This document shows positions 1 through 8,883 of a stretch of DNA of 64,000 bases, in pieces. The notes under the pieces are model-generated. The model saw nothing but the letters and a program-made list of their open reading frames with translations. It made no database searches and was not told where the DNA came from. The DNA is taken from assembly GCF_040500525.1 (NCBI RefSeq), contig NZ_CP159402.1, forward strand, positions 124,001 through 188,000, read 5' to 3'. This stretch comes from Azospirillum formosense (GTDB lineage: Bacteria; Pseudomonadota; Alphaproteobacteria; Azospirillales; Azospirillaceae). Position numbers and translations under genes: made by a program. Every line of letters begins with the position of its first letter. Within the stretch, counting starts at the first letter, position 1.

Positions 1-75
1 CGCCGGACACTCTCCCGCAACGCGGATTTTGCGAGCCCCGGGGCAACCGCGCGGCGGGGGAAGCCGGCGGGTTTT

Positions 76-1755
76 TCACCACAGCATCAGCACCAGAAGC
101 TGCGGCGCCAGGATGCGCAGGCACATGGCCAGCGGGTAGACGGTGGCGTAGGCCAGCGCCGGCGCCTCCGACGCGACCACCGCGTTGGCGTAGGCGAGGC
201 CCGGCGGGTTGGTCTGCGCCCCGGCCAGGACGCCGCAGACGCTGAGGAAGTTCAGCTTCATCACGCCGCGCGCCAGCAGCCCGGTCAGCAGCAGCGGCAC
301 GAGGGTCACCAAGACGCCCCAGGCCATCCAGGGCAGCCCGGCGCCGCTCGCCATCGTCTCGACGAAGCGGTCGCCCGACGCGATGCCCAGCACGGCGAGG
401 AACAGGACGATGCCGATCTCGCGCAGGGCGAGGTTGGCGGCGGGCGGCATGAACCAGACCAGCGGCCCGATGTGGCCGATGCGCGCCAGCACGATGGCGG
501 CGATCAGCGGCCCGCCGGCCATGCCCAGCCGCAAGGGCGCCGGCATGCCCGGCAGGAACAGCGGGACGGCGCCCAGCAGCGCGCCCAGCGTGATGCCGAC
601 GAAGACCGGGATCATCTCCACGGTCTGCAGCCGCCGTTCGGAATTGCCGATGATGCGGGCCGCCGCCTTGAGGTCGCCGGGCTTGCCGATCACCGTCAGG
701 ATGTCGCCGAACTGCAGCTTCAGCGCGGCGTTGGGCACCAGCTCCACGCCGGCGCGGTTGACGCGGCTGACCACCACGTCGCACGCCCCCTTCAGGTTCA
801 GCGCGGCGATGGATTTGCCCAGCGCCGGGTTGGCGGTGACGACGATGCGCTCCCACCTCAGGTCGCTGCCCTTGGTGGTCAGTCGGACGTCGGCCTCCCG
901 CCCCATCAGCAGGCGGACCTGCTCCAGCTTCGGGCGCGGGCCGACCATGTGCAGCACGTCGCCCTCCTCCAGCCGGGTGTCCTCGCCGGGCACGCGGAGC
1001 TGGCCGCCGCGCAGCAGCCGCGACGCGCAGACCCCCAGGCTCGGCAGCAGGGTCAGGTCGCCCAGCCGCACCCCGCGGAGGGCCGGGTTGGTGACGGCGA
1101 TGTCCATGGTGTCGAGCGCCGCAACCTCGGCGCGCCGGGCGGCCTCGAAGGCCCTGGCCTCCTCCTGCGGGTCGATGCGGAAGGCGATCCGCACCACCGC
1201 CATGGCCAGCAGGTTTCCGGCGATGCCGAAGGGGTAGGTGACGGCGAAGGCCAGACCGGGCAGGGCCATCACCGCGGCGTCGGCCCCGACCTCCTTCAGC
1301 ACCTGCTGCGAGGCGGCCAGCGCCGGGGCGTTGGTCACCCCACCCGCGAAGACGCCGAGGCCGGAGCCCAGCGGCACGAGGTCGAACAGCACCAGGAGGG
1401 CGGTCAGCAGAATGCTCGACCCCACCATCAGCAGCGCCAGCCCGTTGAGCGCCAGCCCGGACTTCTTCAGCGCCGCGAAGAAGCCGGGGCCGACCTGGAT
1501 GCCGATGGTGTAGACGAACAGGATCAGGCCGAAGTCGCGGATGAACTCCATCATCTCGGCGTTCAGCGTCACCCCGGCCTGCTTGGCGACGTGGCCGACC
1601 GCGATTCCCGCGAACAGCACGCCGCCGATGCCCAGCCCGACCCCGCGCAGCCTTATGTGCCCGAGCGCCAGCCCCAGGGCGGAGGTGACGCCCAGCATGA
1701 ACACCACGCGCGCGATCGGCGGCATGGCCAGGAAGAGATCGATGAGCGCGTGCAT
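76..1755 (-). CDS. YidE/AspT-family transporter with two RCK_C domains (tandem copy A)
   Basis: Inner-membrane protein of 559 residues belonging to the aspartate:alanine exchanger (AAE/YidE) family. The architecture is visible: five or so hydrophobic segments, a central hydrophilic part with two TrkA_C (RCK_C) ligand-binding modules (about residues 195-370, each ending in a phrase like 'GDVLHMVG' or 'GDILTVIG'), then a second hydrophobic block. Family members exchange or export small carboxylates or amino acids; the substrate here is not known. The ATG at 1755 is chosen because it aligns with the start of the neighbouring paralogue and has GGGGAG about 8 nt upstream. It lies 71 bp downstream of that paralogue in the same direction, so the two probably form one transcript. 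Confidence 0.85.
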   Translation of the reverse strand: MHALIDLFLAMPPIARVVFMLGVTSALGLALGHIRLRGVGLGIGGVLFAGIAVGHVAKQAGVTLNAEMMEFIRDFGLILFVYTIGIQVGPGFFAALKKSGLALNGLALLMVGSSILLTALLVLFDLVPLGSGLGVFAGGVTNAPALAASQQVLKEVGADAAVMALPGLAFAVTYPFGIAGNLLAMAVVRIAFRIDPQEEARAFEAARRAEVAALDTMDIAVTNPALRGVRLGDLTLLPSLGVCASRLLRGGQLRVPGEDTRLEEGDVLHMVGPRPKLEQVRLLMGREADVRLTTKGSDLRWERIVVTANPALGKSIAALNLKGACDVVVSRVNRAGVELVPNAALKLQFGDILTVIGKPGDLKAAARIIGNSERRLQTVEMIPVFVGITLGALLGAVPLFLPGMPAPLRLGMAGGPLIAAIVLARIGHIGPLVWFMPPAANLALREIGIVLFLAVLGIASGDRFVETMASGAGLPWMAWGVLVTLVPLLLTGLLARGVMKLNFLSVCGVLAGAQTNPPGLAYANAVVASEAPALAYATVYPLAMCLRILAPQLLVLMLW

Positions 1756-1826
1756 GGCCGCGTCTCCCCACGCGAGGACAGACCGCCCGCCGATCCCGTG
1801 GGAAGCGCTCCCGCCGGGTTGCCCTC

Positions 1827-3506
1827 CTACCAGAGGAACAGGACGATCAACTGCGGCGCAAGGATACGCAGAAACATAACCATAGGGTAAACAGTGGCAT
1901 AGGCGAGGGCGGGAGCCTCCGATGCGCTCATTGCGTTTGCAAAGGCGAGCGCGGGCGGGTCCGTCATGCTCCCGGACAGGAGGCCGCAGATCGTCAGGTA
2001 GTTCTGCCGGGCGAAGGCCCGCGCGATGAAGCCGACGACGAGAAGCGGGATCAGCGTCACCAGCACGCCGCAGCCGATCCACAGCAGCCCGTCGCCATGC
2101 ACCAGCGTCTCCACGAAGCGGTCGCCGGACATCAGCCCGACCACCGCCAGGAACAGGACGATGCCGATCTCGCGCAGCGCCATGTTGGCGGCCGGCGGCA
2201 TGAACCAGACCAACGGCCCGATGTGGCCGATGCGCGCCAGCAGGATCGCCGCCACCAGCGGCCCGCCGGCCAGACCCAGCTTCAGCGGCGCCGGCATGCC
2301 CGGAATGTAGAAGGGGATGGAGCCGAGCAGCACGCCGAGCAGGATGCCGATGAAGACCGGCACGAACTCCACCTGCTGCAGCCGCCGCGCCGAGTTGCCC
2401 ATCAGCGCCGCCACCCGCTGCAGGTCGGACGGCTTGCCGATGGCGGTCACGATGTCGCCGAACTGCAGGTGCAGGGCCGGGCTCGGCACCAGCTCCACGC
2501 CCGCCCGATTGACCCGGCTGACCACCACGTCGTAGGCGTCGGCGAGGTCGAGCTGGCCGATGGCCTTGCCCAGCACATGCTCGTTGGTGACGACCAGCCG
2601 GTCCCAGCGCATGTCGGTGCCCTTGGTGGTCAGGGTGACCTCCGCCGCCTCGCCGAGCAGCCGCTTCGCCGCCTCCAGCTTCACCCGCGGCCCGACCAGA
2701 TGCACGACGTCGCCGGCGCGCAGGCAGGTGTCCGGGTGCGGCACCTGGAGCCGCCCCTCGCGCAGCAGGCGGGACACCATCACCCCCTGGTCGCCGAACA
2801 GCGCCATCTCGCGCAGCGGCAGTCCCATCGCCGACCGGTTGCGCACGGCGACGTCCAGCGTCTCCAGGGTTTCCACCTGGGCGCGGCGCCTGCGCTCGAA
2901 GGCCTCGGCCTCCGCCGCCGGGTCGATGCGGAAGACGACGCGGATCAGCCCCATGGTGATGAGGATGCCGACGATGCCGAAGGGATAGGCGACGGCGTAG
3001 CCGAGGCTCGGCGTGTTGATCTCCGCCGCCGTGGCACCGACCTCGCGCAGCATCTCCTGAGCGGCCCCCAGCGACGGCGTGTTGGTGACGGCGCCGGAGA
3101 AGATGCCGAGCACCGCCGGCAGCGGCACCCCGCCGATCTCGTGGATCGCCACCGCCACCAGGACCCCCAGCCCGACCAGCGAGGCGGCCAGCAGGTTCAG
3201 CGTCAGGCCCGATTTCTTCAGGGCGGCGAAGAAGCCGGGGCCGACCTGCACGCCGATGGTGTAGACGAACAGGATCAGCCCGAACTCCCGCATGAAATGC
3301 AGGACGTGATGGTCGAAGGTCAGGCCCAGCGCCTTGGCGACGTGCCCCGCGGCGATTCCGGCGAACAGCACCCCGCCGATGCCCAGCCCCACCCCGCGCA
3401 CCTTGATCTGCCCGAGCGCCAGCCCCGACGCCGCCACCACGCTGAGCATCAGCATGATGCGGGCAATGTCGGGAAGGCCGTTGAACAGGTCGATCAGCAG
3501 GGTCAT
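1827..3506 (-). CDS. YidE/AspT-family transporter with two RCK_C domains (tandem copy B)
   Basis: Paralogue of the downstream gene, exactly the same length (559 residues) and collinear with it: N-terminal membrane half beginning LIDLFNGLPDIARI, two central RCK_C regulatory modules, C-terminal membrane half ending in the same motif, ILAPQLIVLFLW. Both halves carry the duplicated AAE-antiporter membrane domain. The start at 3506 (ATG) matches the paralogue's MxxLIDLF start; an upstream TTG at 3542 would add 12 poorly conserved residues. First gene of a likely two-gene operon. Whether the two proteins work as one hetero-oligomer or as separate transporters with different substrates cannot be told from sequence. 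Confidence 0.85.
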   Translation of the reverse strand: MTLLIDLFNGLPDIARIMLMLSVVAASGLALGQIKVRGVGLGIGGVLFAGIAAGHVAKALGLTFDHHVLHFMREFGLILFVYTIGVQVGPGFFAALKKSGLTLNLLAASLVGLGVLVAVAIHEIGGVPLPAVLGIFSGAVTNTPSLGAAQEMLREVGATAAEINTPSLGYAVAYPFGIVGILITMGLIRVVFRIDPAAEAEAFERRRRAQVETLETLDVAVRNRSAMGLPLREMALFGDQGVMVSRLLREGRLQVPHPDTCLRAGDVVHLVGPRVKLEAAKRLLGEAAEVTLTTKGTDMRWDRLVVTNEHVLGKAIGQLDLADAYDVVVSRVNRAGVELVPSPALHLQFGDIVTAIGKPSDLQRVAALMGNSARRLQQVEFVPVFIGILLGVLLGSIPFYIPGMPAPLKLGLAGGPLVAAILLARIGHIGPLVWFMPPAANMALREIGIVLFLAVVGLMSGDRFVETLVHGDGLLWIGCGVLVTLIPLLVVGFIARAFARQNYLTICGLLSGSMTDPPALAFANAMSASEAPALAYATVYPMVMFLRILAPQLIVLFLW

Positions 3507-3632
3507 GGCGGGCACCCGGTCCGGTTGAGCCGCGAAGGGCAAGGGCGCCTATGAATGCCCGCTCCGCTCCGCCCGGGCAATGCCCTGGAATGGAAAGGGA
3601 CAATCCCCGGATCAAAATTTCGCCACTTTCTG

Positions 3633-3803
3633 GCCCTAAACCGGAGGGAGCCTTAGGGCATGAAGTGGCTGGCCGGATCTGTGAACCCCTGCGGTCCGGC
3701 CCCTAAGCGACGATCAGGGCTCCGGTTTTCCGGCGCCCCCAGCCAGGCCCCGGCTGGATCGGCGGCCATCGCAAGAACCCCCTTGCGATGGCCGTTTCTT
3801 TTT
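3633..3803 (+). ncRNA. Candidate structured small RNA or leader upstream of ccmA
   Basis: No convincing reading frame is present, but several nested inverted repeats are. CTTAGGG (3652-3658) can pair with CCCTAAG (3701-3707), enclosing GGCCGGA (3671-3677) with TCCGGCC (3695-3701). CCAGCC (3740-3745) pairs with GGCTGG (3753-3758). A 12-bp terminator hairpin follows. TTAGGGC at 3653-3659 can instead pair with GCCCTAA at 3633-3639, so two mutually exclusive folds exist. It matches no RNA family I recognise. It could be a free small RNA or an attenuating leader of the ccm genes that begin 113 bp further on. Confidence 0.4.
3765..3803 (+). terminator. Rho-independent terminator
   Basis: A 12-bp perfect stem, GGCCATCGCAAG (3765-3776) with CTTGCGATGGCC (3782-3793), has a 5-nt loop and is followed by GTTTCTTTTT. 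The T-rich tail motif GGCCGTTTCTTTTT recurs at about 3806-3820 and 3838-3851, so the tail looks locally duplicated. It would stop transcription arriving from the left before ccmA. Confidence 0.75.
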
Positions 3804-3915
3804 GGGGCCGTTTCTTTTTTGGCCCGACCTCTTGTGCGGCCGTTTCTTTTTGGCACCCGGACGGGCTGTGCTATAGCTCCCCCGCCCCGTCCACCGCAAG
3901 AGCCCGCCCGCCGCC

Positions 3916-4590
3916 ATGCCCGTTTTCGCCGGTTCCGCGCTGACCTGCCTTCGTGGCGACCGGCTGGTCTTCACCGGGCTGGACTTCCGGATCGCGCCGG
4001 GCGAGGCGCTGTTCCTGCTCGGCCCCAACGGCAGCGGCAAGTCCAGCCTGCTGCGCGTCATGGCCGGGCTGCTCAAGCCGATTCGCGGCCGGCTGTCCTG
4101 GGACGACGTTCCGGTGACCGACGATCCCGACGCCCACCGCGGCCGCATCCATTACGTCGGCCATCTCGACGCGGTGAAGCCGGTGCTGAGCGCGGTGGAG
4201 AACCTGTCCTTCTGGGCCACGCTGGGCGGCGCCGCCGACCCGCGGGGCAACGCGCTGAAGGCGCTCGACCGCCTGGGCGTGCCGCACATCGCCAACGTGC
4301 CGGGGCGCTACCTGTCGGCGGGGCAGAAGCGGCGCCTGAACCTCGCCCGCATCATCGCCGCCCCCGCCGCCCTCTGGCTGCTCGACGAGCCGACCGTGGC
4401 GCTCGACCGCGCGGCGATCGCCCTGTTCGAGGAGATCATCGCGGAGCACCGGGCCGGCGGCGGCATGGTCGCCGTCTCCACCCATGTGGACATCGCCATG
4501 CCCGGCGCCGGAGAGCTGCATCTCGACGACTTCACCCCCGTCCCCCATGACGGGGACGACGACGTTCTGGAAGAGGAGGACGCGGCGTGA
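3916..4590 (+). CDS. ccmA: Haem exporter ATPase CcmA
   Basis: ATP-binding subunit of the CcmAB(CD) ABC complex, which powers release of holo-CcmE during cytochrome c maturation (system I) at the inner membrane. 224 residues, standard for CcmA. Walker A GPNGSGKS lies at residues 36-43, followed by the signature LSAGQKRRLNLAR and Walker B LWLLDEPT; the GQKRR form of the signature is typical of CcmA. The stop codon overlaps the GTG start of ccmB by 4 bp (GTGA), indicating translational coupling. Confidence 0.93.
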   Translation: MPVFAGSALTCLRGDRLVFTGLDFRIAPGEALFLLGPNGSGKSSLLRVMAGLLKPIRGRLSWDDVPVTDDPDAHRGRIHYVGHLDAVKPVLSAVENLSFWATLGGAADPRGNALKALDRLGVPHIANVPGRYLSAGQKRRLNLARIIAAPAALWLLDEPTVALDRAAIALFEEIIAEHRAGGGMVAVSTHVDIAMPGAGELHLDDFTPVPHDGDDDVLEEEDAA

Positions 4591-5252
4591 CCCGCTTCCT
4601 GCGCCTGATCGGGCGCGACCTGCGGCTGGCGCTGCGCCAAGGGTCGGACGCCAGCATCGCCGTGATGTTCTTCGTTCTGTGCGTGGTGCTGTTCCCCTTC
4701 GGCGTCGGGCCGGAGCCGAACATCCTGGCCCGCATCGCCGCCGGGGTGATCTGGGTGGCGGCCCTGCTCGCCTCGCTGCTGTCGCTGGAGCGGCTGTTCC
4801 AGAACGACTACGAGGACGGCTCGCTGGAGCTGCTGTCGCTGTCCACCCTGCCGATGGAGGCGGTGGTGCTGGCCAAGACGCTGGCCCACTGGCTGGTGAC
4901 CGGCCTGCCGCTGATCGCCGCCGCCCCGCTGCTGGCGCTGCTGCTGAACATGGACGCGGAGGGATTCGGGGTTCTGGTGCTGACCCTGCTGGTCGGCACG
5001 CCGATCCTCAGCCTGATCGGCAGCATCGGGGCGGCGCTGACCCTGGGCGCCCGGCGCGGCGGCGTGCTGCTGTCGCTGCTGATCCTGCCGCTCTACATCC
5101 CCGTGCTGATCTTCGGCGCCGGGGCCATCGACGCCGCGCTGAACGGCCTGACCCCGCGCCCGCATCTGCTTCTTCTGGGCGGCCTTCTGGCCGGCGCCCT
5201 GCCGCTCGCCCCGTGGGCGAGCGCCGCCGCGCTGCGCCAGGCGGTGGAATAG
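4587..5252 (+). CDS. ccmB: Haem exporter membrane protein CcmB
   Basis: Polytopic inner-membrane partner of CcmA, 221 residues with six hydrophobic segments. It begins MTRFLRLIGRDLRLALRQGSD, and the segment LERLFQNDYEDGSLELL is characteristic of CcmB. The start is a GTG overlapping the ccmA stop. The next gene is convergent and unrelated, so ccmC, ccmD, ccmE and the later maturation genes are not in this operon as they often are. They must lie elsewhere in the genome. Confidence 0.93.
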   Translation: MTRFLRLIGRDLRLALRQGSDASIAVMFFVLCVVLFPFGVGPEPNILARIAAGVIWVAALLASLLSLERLFQNDYEDGSLELLSLSTLPMEAVVLAKTLAHWLVTGLPLIAAAPLLALLLNMDAEGFGVLVLTLLVGTPILSLIGSIGAALTLGARRGGVLLSLLILPLYIPVLIFGAGAIDAALNGLTPRPHLLLLGGLLAGALPLAPWASAAALRQAVE

Positions 5253-5277
5253 GGACGGGCCTTCCGGCCCGCCGCGA

Positions 5278-7116
5278 TCAGGCGGGGAGGCGGACGGTGC
5301 AGAGCCTGTCGGGGCTTTCCTTGGCGATGGCCTTGTGGCCGGCGATGGCGGTGTTGATCGCGTCGGGGGTCAGGCGGTGCGGCCCCGGAGCCAGCACCAC
5401 GGCGACGCCGCTCACCGACAGCAGAGGGAAATGCCGCACCGCGCCGTAACGGTCCTTGCCCTCGAAGCAGCCGGCCTCCCGCGCCTCCCGATCGTAGAGG
5501 CTCTCGGCGTCGGAGCGGAACTGCGCGACGAGGTCCGCCACCCGGGCGAGCGCATCCTCCTCCCCGGTGCCGCTGAGGGCGACGAAGAAGTCGTCGCCGC
5601 CGATGTGGCCGGCGAAGCCGCCGTTGCCCGACGCCCAGGCCTTCAGCCGCTCGCTGAACATCAGGATGGCGCGGTCGCCCTGGCGGAAGCCGAAGCGGTC
5701 GTTGAAGGGCTTGAAGTTGTCGAAGTCGAGATAGGTCAGGACATGCCCACGGTCCTGCTCCTGCAGGGCGCGCTCGATGTGGCGCACGATGGCGGCGTTG
5801 CCGGGCAGGCGGGTCAGCGGGTTCTGGTCCGCGGCCATGGCGAGGTTGCGCTCGTGGACCAGCCGGATCAGCGCGCCGCTGGACAGGAAGCCGGCATACT
5901 CGCCGCCTTCGATGATGATGATGCCGTCGCTGGCCGCCTCCGCCGAGAAGGCCTCGATCACCTGGTCGAGCGGGGTGGAGATGTCGCAGACCGGGCTTTT
6001 CACCACCAGTTCCAGCAATGTGTCGCCGAGCCCCTTGTTGCGCAGCAGCTCGCTGCCGAAGCGGGAATAGACGTAGCGCTTCAGGTCGCGTTCGCGGATC
6101 AGCCCCAGGGGACGCTGCTGGCGGTCCACGATGGGGGCGATGGACGGGCTGTTGTCGCCGCGGAAATACTCCAGAAGCTCGGTCTTCGGGGAGGTGACGG
6201 CCAGCGGCGGCTGCCGCTCGATCACCTCGGACAGGCGCAGGCGGGCCTCGTTCGGCTTGCGGCGGTCGCGGCGGTTCAACGCCTCGACGATGCCGTAGCG
6301 CTCGGGCACGGCGCGCAGATCCAGGCTCGGCCGGGCGATCAGGTAGCCCTGGGCGAAGTCGCAGCCGAGATCGCGGCAGGTGTGGAACTCCTTCTCCGTC
6401 TCCACCCCCTCGGCGATGATGAGGATGCCGAGCGCGTGGGCGTAGCCGACCAGCGCGTGGGCGATGGCCCGCTTGCGCGTGTCCTGGTCGATGCCGTCGA
6501 TGAAGTAGCGGTCGATCTTGAGATAGTCGGGCTTGGATTCGTAGAGCAGCCGCAGCCCGGCGAAGCCGACGCCGAAATCGTCCAGCGCCACCCCGATGCC
6601 GGCCTGCCGGTAGCGGTCGATGGCCTGCTCAATGCTGTGGTCGGGGCGCAGCTCGCGACGTTCCGAAATTTCCAGGCTGACGGTCAGGCGCGGGTCGGCC
6701 GCGCCGCCGTTCAGCGCGCCGCCGTCAAGCGCGAAGGGGGCCAGCCAGGGCGAGCCGGCGACCCCGACCACCCGCGCATCGATGTTCAGGAACAGCTTGG
6801 CGCTCGGCCAGTTGTCCAGCGCGCGGAAGGCCGCCACCGCCTTGGCGTGCAGGGCGCATTCGACCTCGGCCAGCAGGCCCTGCATGCAGGCGGCGTCCAG
6901 CAGGTCGTTGGGGCTGGCGAAGGGGCTGCGCTCCAGGCCGCGCAGCAGCGCCTCCATGCCGTGGCAGCGCCCGGTGCGCATCTGCACGATGGGCTGGAAG
7001 GCGACCGACAGCCCGGCCAGCAGGGTGGTCCATTCCGCCGGCAACGGGACCTTGCGGACGCTCCCCGCCGGGGCGCCGCAGCGATCGTCCCATTCTTCTG
7101 CTGGCACCGAGGCCAT
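5278..7116 (-). CDS. EAL-CBS-GGDEF cyclic-di-GMP signalling protein
   Basis: Cytoplasmic protein of about 612 residues with no membrane segment. Order of domains: an N-terminal EAL phosphodiesterase domain (MEALLRGL near residue 47, then DDFGVGFAGL and DYLKIDRYFIDGI), a pair of CBS-like modules (about 290-410) and a C-terminal GGDEF domain with the signature GGDDF. The EAL core keeps the E, DD and K residues expected of an active phosphodiesterase, while GGDDF is a permitted variant of the cyclase A-site. The CBS pair suggests control by an adenine nucleotide. Start: ATG at 7116 has GGTGGA 7 nt upstream; a GTG at 7128 would add four residues. Confidence 0.9.
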   Translation of the reverse strand: MASVPAEEWDDRCGAPAGSVRKVPLPAEWTTLLAGLSVAFQPIVQMRTGRCHGMEALLRGLERSPFASPNDLLDAACMQGLLAEVECALHAKAVAAFRALDNWPSAKLFLNIDARVVGVAGSPWLAPFALDGGALNGGAADPRLTVSLEISERRELRPDHSIEQAIDRYRQAGIGVALDDFGVGFAGLRLLYESKPDYLKIDRYFIDGIDQDTRKRAIAHALVGYAHALGILIIAEGVETEKEFHTCRDLGCDFAQGYLIARPSLDLRAVPERYGIVEALNRRDRRKPNEARLRLSEVIERQPPLAVTSPKTELLEYFRGDNSPSIAPIVDRQQRPLGLIRERDLKRYVYSRFGSELLRNKGLGDTLLELVVKSPVCDISTPLDQVIEAFSAEAASDGIIIIEGGEYAGFLSSGALIRLVHERNLAMAADQNPLTRLPGNAAIVRHIERALQEQDRGHVLTYLDFDNFKPFNDRFGFRQGDRAILMFSERLKAWASGNGGFAGHIGGDDFFVALSGTGEEDALARVADLVAQFRSDAESLYDREAREAGCFEGKDRYGAVRHFPLLSVSGVAVVLAPGPHRLTPDAINTAIAGHKAIAKESPDRLCTVRLPA

Positions 7117-7313
7117 GGTTTCGTCCACCGCCGGCTGTCCATGTTCATCACGGGCTAACCCGATCTTGTAGCGGATGATCTTTTCGGTTTCGTGACAAAT
7201 CCGGTCTTTGTCCGGAGAAGGCGATCCAAAATGCCCTTCGCACCGCGGCCCCGCTTTGCGCTATAGGGGTGCGCTTCAACGCAGACGATGATGGATCTGG
7301 GGGGCGGCGGGGC

Positions 7314-8876
7314 ATGAAGGTCGGCATCGACATGGGGACGGCCATGACGGCTGGCGCGGCAGAGGCGTCGGCGATGCTGGATCTCGAGGAGCTGCTGGCG
7401 ACCCGCCTGCTGGTGCAGGGCAACTCCGGCTCCGGCAAGTCGCACCTGCTGCGCCGCCTGATCGAGCAGAGCGCGCGCTGGGTGCAGCAGGCGGTGATCG
7501 ACCCCGAGGGCGACTTCGTGACCCTGGCCGAGCGCTTCGGCCACATCGTGGTCAACGCCGACGAGCACAGCGAGGCCGCCCTGCAGAGCGTCGCCGCCCG
7601 CGTGCGCCAGCACCGCGTCTCCGTCGTCCTGAACCTGGAGGGGCTGGACGCGGACATGCAGATGCGCCACGCCGCGGCCTTCCTGGGCGGGCTGTTCGAC
7701 GCCGACCGCGACCACTGGTACCCCATGCTGGTGGTGGTGGACGAGGCGCAGCTCTTCGCCCCGTCGGCCGCCGGCGAGGTGTCGGACGAGGCGCGCAAGG
7801 TTTCGCTGGGCGCCATGACCAACCTGATGTGCCGCGGCCGCAAGCGCGGTCTGGCCGGGGTGATCGCGACGCAGCGCCTCGCCAAGCTGGCCAAGAACGT
7901 GGCGGCGGAGGCCTCCAACTTCCTGATGGGCCGCACCTTCCTCGACATCGACATGGCCCGCGCCGCCGATCTGCTGGGCATGGAGCGCCGCACCGCGGAG
8001 ATGTTCCGCGATCTGGAGCGCGGCCATTTCATCGCGCTCGGCCCGGCCGTCTCGCGCCGCCCGCTGCCGCTGCGCATCGGCGCCGTCGAGACGCAGGGGC
8101 GGGCCGGCAGCCCGAAGCTGATGCCGCTGCCCGACACCCCGCTGGAGGACGCGCGGGAGCTGATCTTCAAGCCGGGCGAGCCGGAACCGCCGCGCCTGCC
8201 GGTGCGCCGCCCCTCGACCAGCGCCAGCGCCGACCTGCTGGCCCAGCTCGCCCGCCCGCGCCCCCTGCCGGCGGAGCCGGAAAGCGAGGACGCCGCCCCC
8301 GCGCTGCCCCTGGAGGAGCCGGAAACCCCGGAGCAGGCGGCGGAGCGCAAAGCCGCCTACGAGGCGATCCTGCGCGAGGTGCTGGCCGATCCCGAGGCGC
8401 CCTACCGCTCCATCGCCGTGCTCTATCAGGACTTCCTGGTGCGCTGCCGGACGCAGGGGGTGCGGGGCGAGCTTCTGGAACTGCCGGCCTTCCGGCGCAA
8501 GCTGGCGGCGGCCCGCGCCGGGGCCGGGGACGGCACCGAGGAGAATCCCGCCTGGGAGAAGGCGACCCAGGTCGCGGCCACCCTGCCGGAGGACATCCAG
8601 GTCGTCTTCCTGCTGCTGGCCCGCGCGGCGCTGGACCATCTGCCCTGCCCGTCGGACGCCGAGGTGGCGCGCGCCTGCGGCAGCCGGTCGCGCGGGCGGG
8701 CGCGGCGGCTGCTGACCTACATGGAGCAGCGCGGCTTCATCGCCACGCGCAGCGGGCTGGGCAACACGCGCAGCATCGCGCTGCCGACGCTGGGCTGGGA
8801 GACGGCGCTGGGCGACCCGAACGCCGATGACGGAACGGACGGGCCGGAGGACGGCGGGTTGTTCGCCACCGCCTGA
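7314..8876 (+). CDS. HerA/DUF87-like P-loop ATPase
   Basis: About 520 residues. An N-terminal RecA-like ATPase of the HerA/VirB4/DUF87 group has Walker A GNSGSGKS near residue 37, Walker B LVVVDEAQLF near residue 145, and the downstream segment MCRGRKRGLAGVIATQRLAKL typical of HerA-like motors. A proline/glutamate-rich linker follows, then a C-terminal part with a winged-helix feel (GSRSRGRARRLLTYMEQRGFI). These ATPases translocate along DNA, often with a nuclease NurA, but no nurA is adjacent. The ATG at 7314 is preferred (purine-rich GGGGGGCGGCGGGG upstream) over a GTG at 7269. The C-terminal role is unknown. Confidence 0.8.
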   Translation: MKVGIDMGTAMTAGAAEASAMLDLEELLATRLLVQGNSGSGKSHLLRRLIEQSARWVQQAVIDPEGDFVTLAERFGHIVVNADEHSEAALQSVAARVRQHRVSVVLNLEGLDADMQMRHAAAFLGGLFDADRDHWYPMLVVVDEAQLFAPSAAGEVSDEARKVSLGAMTNLMCRGRKRGLAGVIATQRLAKLAKNVAAEASNFLMGRTFLDIDMARAADLLGMERRTAEMFRDLERGHFIALGPAVSRRPLPLRIGAVETQGRAGSPKLMPLPDTPLEDARELIFKPGEPEPPRLPVRRPSTSASADLLAQLARPRPLPAEPESEDAAPALPLEEPETPEQAAERKAAYEAILREVLADPEAPYRSIAVLYQDFLVRCRTQGVRGELLELPAFRRKLAAARAGAGDGTEENPAWEKATQVAATLPEDIQVVFLLLARAALDHLPCPSDAEVARACGSRSRGRARRLLTYMEQRGFIATRSGLGNTRSIALPTLGWETALGDPNADDGTDGPEDGGLFATA

Positions 8877-8883
8877 TGTTTCC

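Noticed and set aside
1-75. Possible terminator after the first transporter gene
   Set aside because: GC-rich complementary segments exist but no clean stem with a T-run on the minus strand could be drawn.
76-3615. A single 1179-codon open frame on the minus strand
   Set aside because: Its first half is out of frame with the clearly real paralogue at 1827-3506 and is low-complexity. Only the second half (76-1755) is a real gene; the rest is stop-free because of high GC.
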